Assembly (NCBI RefSeq): GCF_009718825.1 | Contig: NZ_WNHB01000018.1 | Location: 1-64,000, forward strand | Reading direction: 5' to 3' | DNA length: 64,000 nt | Origin: Terrilactibacillus tamarindi | GTDB taxonomy: Bacteria > Bacillota > Bacilli > Bacillales > Sporolactobacillaceae | Shown: positions 19,349 through 28,825 of the stretch, one piece after another | Layout: every line of letters starts with the position of its first letter | Numbering within the stretch: the first letter of the stretch is position 1 | Position numbers and translations under genes: made by a program | The notes under the pieces: generated by a model | Databases searched by the model: none | What the model was told of the DNA's origin: nothing | The model's input: the letters and a program-made list of their open reading frames with translations, nothing else

Positions 19349-21216
19349 TCATCCAAATTTTTTTTGATAATGACTTAACGCAAGAAGTGGCCAAATTAAG
19401 TCATAGCTATGGTAGTGAATGTAAAAAGCACCTGCCATTCCCTTCCCCTTCGGATAATGATGAACCCAATCCTCTTGTTCGTTGTTTGAGGTTAGAAAAT
19501 CAATACCGTTTTTTATTTCAGGTGTCACGCGTTTTGATGCAGCAATTAGAGCGTCTATTGCCCAAGCTGTATGTGTACGAGTGCTTGTTTTAAGAGGGAT
19601 ATATCTTTTCTCCTTATCACTTCGGCAGGACTCCCCCCAACCACCATCCTTATTCTGAATCGAGAGGATCCATCTTAATGCTTTTTGAATGGCTGGGTGT
19701 TTTATATTGACACCGGCAGACACCATCCCGGTTACTGCAGCCCATGTTCCGTACAAGTAATATATCCCCCATCGTCCTGGCCAATATCCCGCGTCTTCTT
19801 GATGATCCAATAACCAGTTAATACCTTTTTGGATCACCGGGTGATGATGCTCTAATGTCGTAGACTCCCCCAAAAAATGCAACGTTCGTCCTGTCAGATC
19901 TGCAGACGAAGGATCAATCAAAATGTCCTGAGCCTCTTCGATGGGAAGCCAAGTCAGAAACTGTTTATCTACGTTTCTTTCAAAGGCTGGCCATCCCCCA
20001 TCGTCATTCTGCATACTCATGATCCATTGAATACCAAGTTTCCATGATTGAAGGTAGTGATGATTCGTTTGTGCAGCCGATCGAAAGGCTCTAAGCGCAG
20101 CCGATGTATCATCTACATCTGGGTTCATTGTATTAATATGAGAAAAACCCCAGCCACCTGGTAAAGCACGAGAATTGTGAATAGCCCAATCACCGAATTT
20201 TGTATGCTGCCGACTAAGAAGATAGCGATTGGCTTTTTGAACCACTGCCTCTTGATGTCCAATACCCGCTTCTTGCAATGCATAGCTGATTAGGGTCGTA
20301 TTCCATACATTGGCGGTTGTATATTGAACATGATGATCCCCATCAATCTTACAGACCATAGATTTTAATCCTTGTACCGCCTGTGTGATGATGGGATGTT
20401 CTTTCTTATAACCGCGAGCGAGCAGCGCAAAAATCATGAGAAAGGTCGAGCTAAAATAGCTCAAAAGAGTCCCATCAGGTTCAATTCGACCCATCATATA
20501 TTGCTCGGCTTTACTTAAAGCTGCCTCGTGGGCTTCTTCTGGCAAGGACATTAAGGATTGAACGCCTTCCTTAACAAGATTCACAATCGATCGATAATCA
20601 GGATCATCAGTAAATAACACGTCCTCCCGACCTTCTAGTAAATCTGACAAGTCAGGTGCGTCGATTTTATTAATAGAATAGTTATAATCGGCCAACATCA
20701 GAATAGGGATAAAATTAGCTCTACTAAATACTGAGAGATCAAATAGATTAACAATGAAAGAGTTTGGGAGCAAGATAAATTCTATGGGGATTTGGATATT
20801 TTCGGGCCATTTATATTGCCCTGAAATAGCTAACATAATTTTTGTGAATGTATTAGCTTGGTGCAACCCACCTTTGGAAATAATGAATTTCCTGGCAAGC
20901 TGCATCTTTGGATCGTGTTTTAGCTTCAAACCAGAGAATAATAAAGCGTAATAGGCTTCAATTGTCGCTGATAGATTTCCATCTCCCTCATCATGAAAAA
21001 GCGTCCAAGAGCCATTTGCTCGTTGTTTTTGATAATTCGATTCGATAGAGATTGGATGAGCGTTTCATCCTCTTTCTCTAATAGTCTAAGTAAGATGATC
21101 ATATAACAGTCAGTGACGATTCCCGTTTCAAAAGGATAGTCCCATGAACCATCCGGCAATTGATCTTTTTGAAAAAGGTTCATCAGCCGATTTATTTCTA
21201 ATTTAATTTTTTGCAT
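19349..21216 (-). pseudogene. sqhC: Terpene cyclase SqhC (squalene-hopene / tetraprenyl-beta-curcumene cyclase), frameshifted
   Basis: Two frames, 20926-21216 and 19349-20929, together encode one class II terpene cyclase of about 622 residues, close to B. subtilis SqhC. The reading frame is lost at an A5 run (plus-strand T5 at 21026-21030); one extra A restores KQRANGSWTLFHDEGDGNL and reads straight into the rest. The catalytic DXDD motif is intact (NPDVDDTSAAL). QW repeats are visible (QNDDGGWPAF, QNKDGGWGE, RWGIYYLYGTWA). SqhC cyclises C35 terpenes to sesquarterpenes in spores; related enzymes make hopene. Everything except the one base looks under selection, so a sequencing error or a very recent loss is most likely. 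Confidence 0.85.
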
Positions 21217-21372
21217 ACTGAACGTATCCCCTCTTTAGAAAATAGCCTTCTATATCCATATTCTAAAGAGAGCGATCACATTCGCTATTTTACTTTTCAT
21301 ATCTAAGTAAAGTAATATTTGTTTTAAGAATTGAGTAGGTCTATTTGTTGCCTGAAAAGTGAGTAGATAGAT

Positions 21373-21415
21373 AAAGAGATTTACCAAATGAAAATTTTCA
21401 TTAGTAAATCTCTTT
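21373..21415 (-). terminator. Terminator of ilvA, near-perfect 43-bp palindrome
   Basis: AAAGAGATTTAC pairs with GTAAATCTCTTT, and the interior AATGAAAATTTTCATT is itself palindromic. It lies 10 bases past ilvA and could work in both directions. Confidence 0.7.
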
Positions 21416-21424
21416 TGATTTATT

Positions 21425-22684
21425 TTATACGAGTAAATTAAATAATGTAGGGTCATTCGTTATTTCTTGATATTTTATACCATGCTCATTCATCCGTTCA
21501 ATTAAATCGGTATAATCTTCTTTGTTCGCTAATTCTAATCCGACTAGTGCAGGACCTGTTTGTTTATTTGTTTTCTTAATATATTCAAAACGCGCAATAT
21601 CGTCATTTGGTCCGAGGACATTATCCAAAAATTCTTTGAGTGCCCGAGGACGTTGTGGGAACTTAACGATGAAATAATGTTTTAACCCTTCATACACGAG
21701 CGAAAGTTCCTTTATTTCTTGCATTCTATCAATATCATTATTTCCACCACTTATGACGCAAACCACCGTCTTGCCTTTGATTTCCTCTTTATAAAAATCA
21801 AGAGCAGCAATTGGCAGTGCTCCTGCCGGTTCAGCCACAATTGCATTCTTTGAATATAAATCGAGTATGGCTGAACAAACTTTCCCTTCAGGCACTACAA
21901 CAATATCATCAAGAACCTCTTGACAAATATCGTATGTAAGTTGACCCGGTTGTTTGACAGCAGCACCATCAACGAACTTATCAATTTTAGGCAAGGTGAT
22001 GACTTTGCCTTGTTTCAAAGATTCGTGCATACAGGCAGCCCCTTTAGGTTCAACTCCTATAATTTGAGTTGTTGGGTTAATCCCTTTTAGATAGGTCCCT
22101 GTACCTGAAATTAATCCGCCTCCACCGATGGACATAAAAGCATAATCCACCGGTTGATCGATATCATTTAATACTTCAACTCCAATGGTCCCTTGCCCCG
22201 CAATGACGCCAGGATTGTCAAATGGGTGAATAAACGTCATATGATGTTGCTCACAATAGGAGACGGCTTCATGATACGAACTATCAAACGTATCACCAAC
22301 TAAGATCACTTCAACGGCAGATCCACCAAAAAAACGTACCTGGTTGACTTTTTGTTTTGGTGTCGTACTAGGCATAAAAATAGCTGCTTTGATCCCTAAT
22401 TTATGGCATGTATAAGCGACCCCTTGCGCATGGTTTCCAGCACTTGCACAAACAACGCCATTTTTATAGTCTTCTTCGGATAAACTTTGGATGCAGTTGT
22501 ACGCACCGCGAATTTTAAAGGATCGCACAACTTGTAAATCTTCTCTTTTTAAATAAACATTGCAGTCATATTTCTCTGATAAGATGGTGTCACGTTGTAA
22601 TGGTGTTTTTATGACAACATCTTTTAAAACATTATGAGCGACTAAGATATCTTCAATTCGAACAAGTTCCTTTACACTTTTCAT
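21425..22684 (-). CDS. ilvA: Threonine ammonia-lyase IlvA (biosynthetic)
   Basis: The PLP enzyme deaminates threonine to 2-oxobutanoate, the first step of isoleucine synthesis. It has the PLP Lys in VRSFKIRGAYN, the SAGNHAQG phosphate-binding turn and the glycine loop SIGGGGLISG. The C-terminal regulatory ACT-like domain (about 330-419, YEGLKHYFIVKFPQRPRALKEFL) marks the biosynthetic form. The length of 419 residues is typical. It stands alone, not within an ilv-leu operon. No T-box signature was found in the leader. Confidence 0.93.
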   Translation of the reverse strand: MKSVKELVRIEDILVAHNVLKDVVIKTPLQRDTILSEKYDCNVYLKREDLQVVRSFKIRGAYNCIQSLSEEDYKNGVVCASAGNHAQGVAYTCHKLGIKAAIFMPSTTPKQKVNQVRFFGGSAVEVILVGDTFDSSYHEAVSYCEQHHMTFIHPFDNPGVIAGQGTIGVEVLNDIDQPVDYAFMSIGGGGLISGTGTYLKGINPTTQIIGVEPKGAACMHESLKQGKVITLPKIDKFVDGAAVKQPGQLTYDICQEVLDDIVVVPEGKVCSAILDLYSKNAIVAEPAGALPIAALDFYKEEIKGKTVVCVISGGNNDIDRMQEIKELSLVYEGLKHYFIVKFPQRPRALKEFLDNVLGPNDDIARFEYIKKTNKQTGPALVGLELANKEDYTDLIERMNEHGIKYQEITNDPTLFNLLV

Positions 22685-23013
22685 CTCGTAATTTCTCCTT
22701 ACCCTTTTCTTTTTCTACCATAATTAGTCTTTCATTTCTAAATCAATGGTCTTAATAAAAAATTATAACGCTATTTTCAATATTACGTAAGTCCTTTTTT
22801 ATCCAAGTATCTTGAAAATGTTGGTAGGTATAATCGATATCCTCATTTCATAAGGGGTACAAAATTTAAAAAAGAAGTTATTGATATGTATGTACAACAG
22901 CGTCACCTTATGTTCGAATGTCTTACTACCGAGAAAAATGAATCAATAGGAAAAGAGCGTTCAATTGGTTGACGAAATCAACGAGCTCATAATTTGAGCA
23001 TAATATGGATCTA
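22685..23013. other. Intergenic region between ilvA and the LCP gene
   Basis: No convincing gene is visible. A short frame around 22870-22970 (KKEVIDMYVQQR and onward) faintly resembles the start of a transposase helix-turn-helix, but it is too short and lacks a start signal. Confidence 0.35.
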
Positions 23014-23053
23014 ACAAAAAAACGATTATTCAGATGAACAATCGTTTTTTTGT
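23014..23053. terminator. Terminator after the LCP gene
   Basis: A 14-bp stem (ACAAAAAAACGATT / AATCGTTTTTTTGT) with a 12-nt loop can act in both directions. Confidence 0.8.
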
Positions 23054-23128
23054 CTATTTTTATGAATTCTGCTCATTACCATCATGGTTCATTCATCACG
23101 TTAACATCGCTGTTAAATAATGAATTGA

Positions 23129-24058
23129 CTAATCATTTAAAAAATCATGTAATGCCTGTTGATTTTTTTGTTGGTCAATTTGAAGTACCAGTCCGCTATC
23201 TACGGTTCTAACATTTTCATATGAATTAGCAACCGGCAAGGTTAAACGCTCGATTTCTTTTGGATGTTTAAATAAGAAGTCTTTGACTAATCCAATCCGA
23301 TCAACGTTTCCTATATTGGTATGGATGTAGGGTTCAATGGTTCCAATCAATTTAGGTGCTTTAAGAACGCCATTTGTACTAATGAGCTCATCCGCTACTG
23401 TTTGTAGCACTTGTTGTTGACGCCTAACACGTCCGAAATCGCCTTCAGCATCGTGTCTAAATCGGGCATACCCAAGTAATTCTTTCCCATTTAACTTCTG
23501 CTCACCCTCATGTAATGTCACACCAATATTTTTACTCATATCTTTTTCTACGTTAATCTCTATCCCATTTGGTTCAAGTGTATCAATAATTTTTTCAAAT
23601 CCTGTAAAATCAACCATGACGTAGTATTGGATATTTATATTAAATTCTTGCTTAAGCGTTTTTCTTAATAATTCAGGCCCGCCTAAGTAATAGGCTGTGT
23701 TTAATTTATATTCAGAGTACCCAGGTATGGGAACAAACATATCCCGCATTAACGAGACCATCTTGACTTTCCCATTATCCGGATTATATTGAGCAACCAT
23801 CATAGAGTCCGTTCGAGACTTGGTTTCTCCTTTTCTTTTATCGATACCGAGTAAGAGGACGTTGACATTCCCATTCTTGTCTTTTTCACCATTAAATCTA
23901 ATGTTTTCCTCACTTTTTGGTTCAGAAGTTTTTTTTCCATCATGATATTGAGCATAACCATAACCAAAAAAGATTAAGAAAAAAATTATAACGACGAGTA
24001 AAACGGCATACTTTTTCTTTAATCTTCTTCTTCGTTTGTTTTGTCGTAATTGCTGCAT
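23129..24058 (-). CDS. LytR-CpsA-Psr (LCP) family cell-wall polymer ligase
   Basis: A basic cytosolic start is followed by one membrane helix (YAVLLVVIIFFLIFFGYGYA) and an extracellular LCP domain. Key motifs are VNVLLLGIDKRKGETKSRTDSMMV, SLMRDMFVPIPGY and GYARFRHDAEGDFGRVRRQQQ, which contain the Arg and Asp residues that bind pyrophosphate and magnesium. Family members (TagT, TagU, TagV) transfer teichoic acids from lipid carriers to peptidoglycan. Which of the three it resembles most cannot be decided here. It is monocistronic. Confidence 0.9.
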   Translation of the reverse strand: MQQLRQNKRRRRLKKKYAVLLVVIIFFLIFFGYGYAQYHDGKKTSEPKSEENIRFNGEKDKNGNVNVLLLGIDKRKGETKSRTDSMMVAQYNPDNGKVKMVSLMRDMFVPIPGYSEYKLNTAYYLGGPELLRKTLKQEFNINIQYYVMVDFTGFEKIIDTLEPNGIEINVEKDMSKNIGVTLHEGEQKLNGKELLGYARFRHDAEGDFGRVRRQQQVLQTVADELISTNGVLKAPKLIGTIEPYIHTNIGNVDRIGLVKDFLFKHPKEIERLTLPVANSYENVRTVDSGLVLQIDQQKNQQALHDFLND

Positions 24059-24289
24059 AGTAACCCCTATCTTCTCTTTGTTTTATTCCCAACTCGCTAA
24101 GTATATAAATTCGCCGTTCATATCGAATTTTTGTCGTAAAAGATAAGCTGATTCAATTTTGTGAAGAAAAATGTCGTTAAGATTGTATAATTAACCAAAT
24201 GATGGTAAATCTTCACTTATCAGGAATAAAAAATATTTTTGAGGGACATTCTAACGACGTTAATATCAACTCATCGAGGAGGGACTCAG

Positions 24290-25498
24290 TTGGAAGATAA
24301 AAAGAAACTAGACCTTGCATCATTGGCTTCTATTCCACTCGTCATGACTTTAGGTAATTCTATGTTGATCCCCGTTTTACCAATGGCACAAAGAGAACTA
24401 GATATAACAAAGTTTCAATCGAGTCTAATTATAACGGTCTATTCCGTCGTTGCTATATTTTTTATACCTATAGCGGGATATCTTTCTGATCGGATCGGTC
24501 GAAAAAAGGTCATTATTCCTAGTCTTTTCATTTCAGGAATTGGTGGATTAATCTCTGGTCTTTGTGCCTGGTTCATCCCACATTCATATTGGTTGATTTT
24601 ACTTGGACGATTTCTGCAAGGGATTGGGGCATCCGGTGCCTTTCCTGTCGCTATTCCTTTGGTAGGTGACATGTTCAAAAATCAAGATGACGTAAGTAGC
24701 GGATTAGGTGTTCTTGAAACATCAAACACATTTGGCAAAGTTCTTAGCCCAATATTGGGGGCTTTTTTAGCCAGTTTCATCTGGTACATCCCTTTATTAG
24801 CGATCCCTGTTTTGAGTTTCGCTTCTTTATTACTTGTTGCTTTTTTTGTCAAGTCACCCAAGGGCGAAAAGAAAGAAGTGGTTCCAGTAAAAAAATTCTT
24901 ATCCGATATAAAAAAGATATTTAAGCAGAAATGGAAATGGATAAGTAGTGTATTTATGATTGGTGGCATCATCATGCTCATTTTATTTGGAACTTTATTT
25001 TACCTCTCTGATTTACTTGAAGAAAAAAATCATATTAATGGTATTAAAAAAGGGTTTGTACTTGCTATCCCCCTCTTTTCATTATCCCTTTGTTCTTTTA
25101 TTACAGGTAAAAAAATTGGTGAAAATAAGGGATTAATGAAATGGTTAACTTTTAGCGGGATGGTCATTTTAATGGCGATGATGATCGTATTGAGTTTTAA
25201 ACCTTCCCTTTATCTTTTTATTGGGTCCCTTTTTATTGCGGGTATTGGAATCGGTTTAACGCTTCCAAGTCTTGATGCTTTTATTACGGAAGGCATTGAA
25301 GAAGAAAACCGGGGAACCATCACGTGCTTATATAGTAGTATGCGTTTTATTGGCGTTGCCTTTGGTCCTCCTCTTTTCGCTTTTTTAATGACGTATTCTG
25401 TCAGATTAATGTTTTGGTTAAGTGCTTTATTTGCCCTTTTAGCCATTATTGCGACTTTGTTTTTTATTAGGCCCAGTAAAAACGAAATAAGTGACTGA
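24290..25498 (+). CDS. MFS drug efflux transporter
   Basis: The start is TTG 24290, with GAGGAGGG upstream; the open frame begins earlier but lacks a signal. The 402-residue protein has 12 hydrophobic segments. MFS motif A is GYLSDRIGRKKV between helices 2 and 3, and motif C-like [21 protein letters not shown] lies in helix 5, both typical of multidrug antiporters. It is a clear paralogue of the transporter at 54.3-55.6 kb: both share [18 protein letters not shown] or close variants near the N-terminus. Substrate unknown. Confidence 0.87.
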   Translation: MEDKKKLDLASLASIPLVMTLGNSMLIPVLPMAQRELDITKFQSSLIITVYSVVAIFFIPIAGYLSDRIGRKKVIIPSLFISGIGGLISGLCAWFIPHSYWLILLGRFLQGIGASGAFPVAIPLVGDMFKNQDDVSSGLGVLETSNTFGKVLSPILGAFLASFIWYIPLLAIPVLSFASLLLVAFFVKSPKGEKKEVVPVKKFLSDIKKIFKQKWKWISSVFMIGGIIMLILFGTLFYLSDLLEEKNHINGIKKGFVLAIPLFSLSLCSFITGKKIGENKGLMKWLTFSGMVILMAMMIVLSFKPSLYLFIGSLFIAGIGIGLTLPSLDAFITEGIEEENRGTITCLYSSMRFIGVAFGPPLFAFLMTYSVRLMFWLSALFALLAIIATLFFIRPSKNEISD

Positions 25499-25578
25499 AA
25501 TGGAAGGTATGGCCATCCTAACATTCCTCTCTTTTGTAACGGTTGGTTACTGCTGCCTTTCCATATAGTATGAGAGAA

Positions 25579-26499
25579 TTAGTTTTGCTTTTGGATCTGT
25601 CCTTGAATTAGACCTTGATCGATCTCCATTTGATTTACGTAAACGGCTGTTCCTGTGATGGTAACAACAGGTTTTTCATCTTGATGCTGAACTTGGACGA
25701 CCACTTCTCCTCGTTTACCCATTTCTTGGCCTTGTTCAACGACTAACTTTTTACTTTTTCTAGGATGAATATAAGTTAAATAATAGGCTCCCATAACGCC
25801 AGAAGCTGTCCCTGTAACGGGATCTTCTTTGATTCCCGAGTAAGGTGACGAGAAGTGTCTGGCGTGCATGTTGCAATCATGACTATACGTTTCCAAACAA
25901 AATGGATGAATAGATACCTTTGGCATGTCTTGAAGTATGAAGGGAAAATGCGTGTTTTTAGGTTTCATTCTTTTAAATGCTTCAAGTCGTTTAATCGGGA
26001 CTAAGAGTGTCCATGTGCCCGTACTTCCGTAAACAATGGGTAAAGATGAATCAATATCATTTTCTGTTAGGTCAAGTGACTTGGTTAAAGATTTAATGGA
26101 TCCCCGAAATGGTTTAAATTTAGGCGGTCGTTGTTGCATGGTTACTTGAAGCTGACCAATACGATTTCGGTGAACTTTAATAGGCACTAATCCAGCCTTC
26201 GTTTCGATTAAGACTTCCTTTTTATGATCAATAATTTTTTTTGCATGAAGCGCGTAGACCATCGCAATTGTGGCATGTCCACACAGGTCTACCTCATGAC
26301 CTGGTGTAAAATACCTTAATTTAAAATCAGCAACTTTTGAAGGAAGAAAGAACGCCGTCTCACTATACCCAACATATGTTGCGATATTTTGCATTTCAGT
26401 CTCACTGAGGTTAGCTGTTGTAATCACAATACCTGCTGGATTTCCTCTATTTGGTATATGACTAAATGCGTCATAATGATAAATCGTTATTTTCTTCAA
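25579..26499 (-). CDS. PhzF family isomerase/epimerase-like protein
   Basis: The 306-residue protein has the two-lobed PhzF fold. The acidic catalytic residue sits in YVGYSETAFF, the DLCGHATIA motif follows, and the second half has EDPVTGTASGVMGAYYL. PhzF proteins act in phenazine synthesis, but most members have unknown small-molecule isomerase roles, and no other phenazine genes are present. It is monocistronic and convergent with the MFS gene. Confidence 0.88.
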   Translation of the reverse strand: MKKITIYHYDAFSHIPNRGNPAGIVITTANLSETEMQNIATYVGYSETAFFLPSKVADFKLRYFTPGHEVDLCGHATIAMVYALHAKKIIDHKKEVLIETKAGLVPIKVHRNRIGQLQVTMQQRPPKFKPFRGSIKSLTKSLDLTENDIDSSLPIVYGSTGTWTLLVPIKRLEAFKRMKPKNTHFPFILQDMPKVSIHPFCLETYSHDCNMHARHFSSPYSGIKEDPVTGTASGVMGAYYLTYIHPRKSKKLVVEQGQEMGKRGEVVVQVQHQDEKPVVTITGTAVYVNQMEIDQGLIQGQIQKQN

Positions 26500-26767
26500 C
26501 GTAGTCTACCCCTTTATCTAAATAAAACATGTTCTTGGTTTTTATATCAGGTAATGTACCTTATACTATTCTCTAACATCTCATAAATGAAACATTTTTA
26601 GCCTGTATATCTTAAATGATAGAACTCCCTTTTTTTAAAATCAATAATTTAGAGAAATTGGTCTCTTTATAGAACTATCCCGTCTTTAGTTCTTTATATA
26701 ACATTAAGTTTGCAAAAAAATCAGGATTAATAGAAAATATAGATATCTTAGGATGGGAGGAAAAAAG

Positions 26768-28570
26768 ATGGCAACGACACGATTAAGACGAGATGAAGTT
26801 CCTGATATTGAAACCTGGGATCTATCTAAATTGATCCCTACTGACCAAGTGTTTAAAAATGAACTCAAAGAAATTCCACAAGCAGCCAAAAAGTTAATAA
26901 AATGGAAAGGAAAAGTTATACAGGATGCAAAAACACTCTTTGATGTTCTCGAAGCTTACACAAATTTAAAAATACGCCTTATTCATTTGGATACCTATGC
27001 TTCATTAAAACTTTTTGGTGATACGACGAATACGAAAAATCAAATGGACGAAGCTCAAGCAAATTCGGTTATAACCGAAGCCCAATCGGTATTAACGTTC
27101 ATAGTTGATGAGCTCTATTCATTAGATGAGACTAGGATCCAGACATTTATCGATGAAGAACCTCAACTAAGGACGTATTCTATCTACCTAAACCGCCTTC
27201 TTGACTTGAAACCATATCGTTTAAGTGCAGAAACTGAACAGACTCTTGCCTCATTATCTGAAGTCCTGCAAGCTCCTTATTCCATTTATAAATATAGTAA
27301 ATTAGCCGATATGCAATTCCAACCCGTGATAGACAGGGATGGTAATGAGCAACCGGTTTCATTTGCCTTATATGAAGGAAAATATGAAGCAAGCGATGAT
27401 ACCGTTTTACGTCGTAATGCCTATGACTCCTTTACCCAAACTCTTAATCAGTATAAACATACATTTGCGACGATTTATGCAACTGAAGTTAAAAAAGAAA
27501 TCGCCTTGGCCAAGCTACGAGGCTACCAATCTGCGACCGAGGCACTCCTCAAACGCCAACATGTTACGAAAGAGATGTACGATAACCAATTAGACATTAT
27601 TAGCCAAGAGCTAGCCCCCCATTATCGACGTTATGCTAGATTAAAACAAAACGTTCTCGGTCTTGATAAAATGACATTTCCGGATCTAAAAGCACCGCTT
27701 AGTACATATAATCCTCCCATATCCTTTGAAGAAAGTAAAAAATCTATCTTAGAAGCATTAGAAGTCATGGGAGCAGACTATTTGTCTATCATCAAACAAG
27801 CCTTTGATGAGCGATGGATTGACTACGCCGATAATATTGGAAAATCAACAGGTGGTTTTTGCTCCTCCCCATATGGTGCACCATCCTATATTCTTTTAAC
27901 TTGGACGAATCAGATACGGAATATGTTTACTCTTGCACATGAATTAGGGCATTGTGGCCATTTTCAACTGTCCAACAAACATCAACACCTTGTCAATACA
28001 AGGGCATCAATGTATTTTATTGAAGCTCCCTCCACGTTGAATGAACTTATATTGACCCAACATTTAAGAAAAAGGGCAACAACTGATCAAATGAAGACAT
28101 GGATTACAGACCAATTACTAGGCACCTATTACCATAATTTTGTCACGCATTTACTAGAAGGGGTTTATCAAAGGAAAGTGATGAACCATGCTGAAAAAGG
28201 AAACCCAATTAATGCGGATGTTTTGACAAAGTTTAAATTAGATACATTGAAAGACTTTTGGGGTGACTCTGTCGAAATTATGGACCGAGATGGACTAACC
28301 TGGATGCGCCAACCTCATTACTATATGGGGTTATACTCCTATACTTACTCTGCGGGATTAACAGTTGCTACGGTCGTCAGTCAACAATTTGAAGCGGAAG
28401 GTCAGGCGGCTGTTGACCGGTGGTTATCGGTTTTGAAATCTGGTGGATGCTTATCACCACAAGAGCTCATTGAAAAAGCCAATGTAGATATTTTAAATCC
28501 TGACACAATACGTCAAGCTGTAAGATACGTTGGCTCGCTGATAACGGAAGTTGAATCCTATTATTCTTAG
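26768..28570 (+). CDS. pepF: Oligoendopeptidase F (M3 family)
   Basis: The enzyme is a zinc metallopeptidase that cleaves peptides inside the cell. The HEXXH motif is FTLAHELGHCGHF, with the third ligand Glu in YFIEAPSTLNE. The frame opens at 26753, but GGGAGG at 26754-26759 is the ribosome binding site for ATG 26768, giving 600 residues (MATTRLRRDEVPDIETWDLS). The C-terminal TYSAGLTVATVV and the Tyr-rich region before it fit the M3B active-site cover. It is a single gene with its own terminator. Confidence 0.93.
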   Translation: MATTRLRRDEVPDIETWDLSKLIPTDQVFKNELKEIPQAAKKLIKWKGKVIQDAKTLFDVLEAYTNLKIRLIHLDTYASLKLFGDTTNTKNQMDEAQANSVITEAQSVLTFIVDELYSLDETRIQTFIDEEPQLRTYSIYLNRLLDLKPYRLSAETEQTLASLSEVLQAPYSIYKYSKLADMQFQPVIDRDGNEQPVSFALYEGKYEASDDTVLRRNAYDSFTQTLNQYKHTFATIYATEVKKEIALAKLRGYQSATEALLKRQHVTKEMYDNQLDIISQELAPHYRRYARLKQNVLGLDKMTFPDLKAPLSTYNPPISFEESKKSILEALEVMGADYLSIIKQAFDERWIDYADNIGKSTGGFCSSPYGAPSYILLTWTNQIRNMFTLAHELGHCGHFQLSNKHQHLVNTRASMYFIEAPSTLNELILTQHLRKRATTDQMKTWITDQLLGTYYHNFVTHLLEGVYQRKVMNHAEKGNPINADVLTKFKLDTLKDFWGDSVEIMDRDGLTWMRQPHYYMGLYSYTYSAGLTVATVVSQQFEAEGQAAVDRWLSVLKSGGCLSPQELIEKANVDILNPDTIRQAVRYVGSLITEVESYYS

Positions 28571-28602
28571 AGAAGCAAAAATCACATTGACTAATGAAAC
28601 AT

Positions 28603-28626
28603 AGAGAGCTTAAATGCTCTCTTTTC
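28603..28626 (+). terminator. Terminator of pepF
   Basis: A 7-bp stem (AGAGAGC / GCTCTCT) with a 6-nt loop is followed by a short T tract. Confidence 0.65.
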
Positions 28627-28783
28627 CTATGTATCTAAAAATGGTTATAGCGATTAAATTCATAAGCAACCACGGCTCTCTAAAAAGACCTTAAACCCTC
28701 TTATAAATTTCCTTAAGATGACCTGCAGTTACAGATCAGAATCTCGTTTCCTTTTTCTAGCATTCCTATTTGCTATCTAAACA

Positions 28784-28792
28784 TGGTATAAT
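28784..28792 (+). promoter_or_regulatory. Extended -10 promoter of the ABC-F gene
   Basis: TGGTATAAT is an extended -10 element 33 bases before the start codon. No good -35 box is present. Confidence 0.55.
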
Positions 28793-28825
28793 AAACGGAA
28801 ATCACTTTTTTGGAGGAACTGCGTA

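Noticed and set aside
22866-22970. Transposase-like short frame (KKEVIDMYVQQR)
   Set aside because: It has no start signal, fewer than 40 codons, and no second transposase domain.
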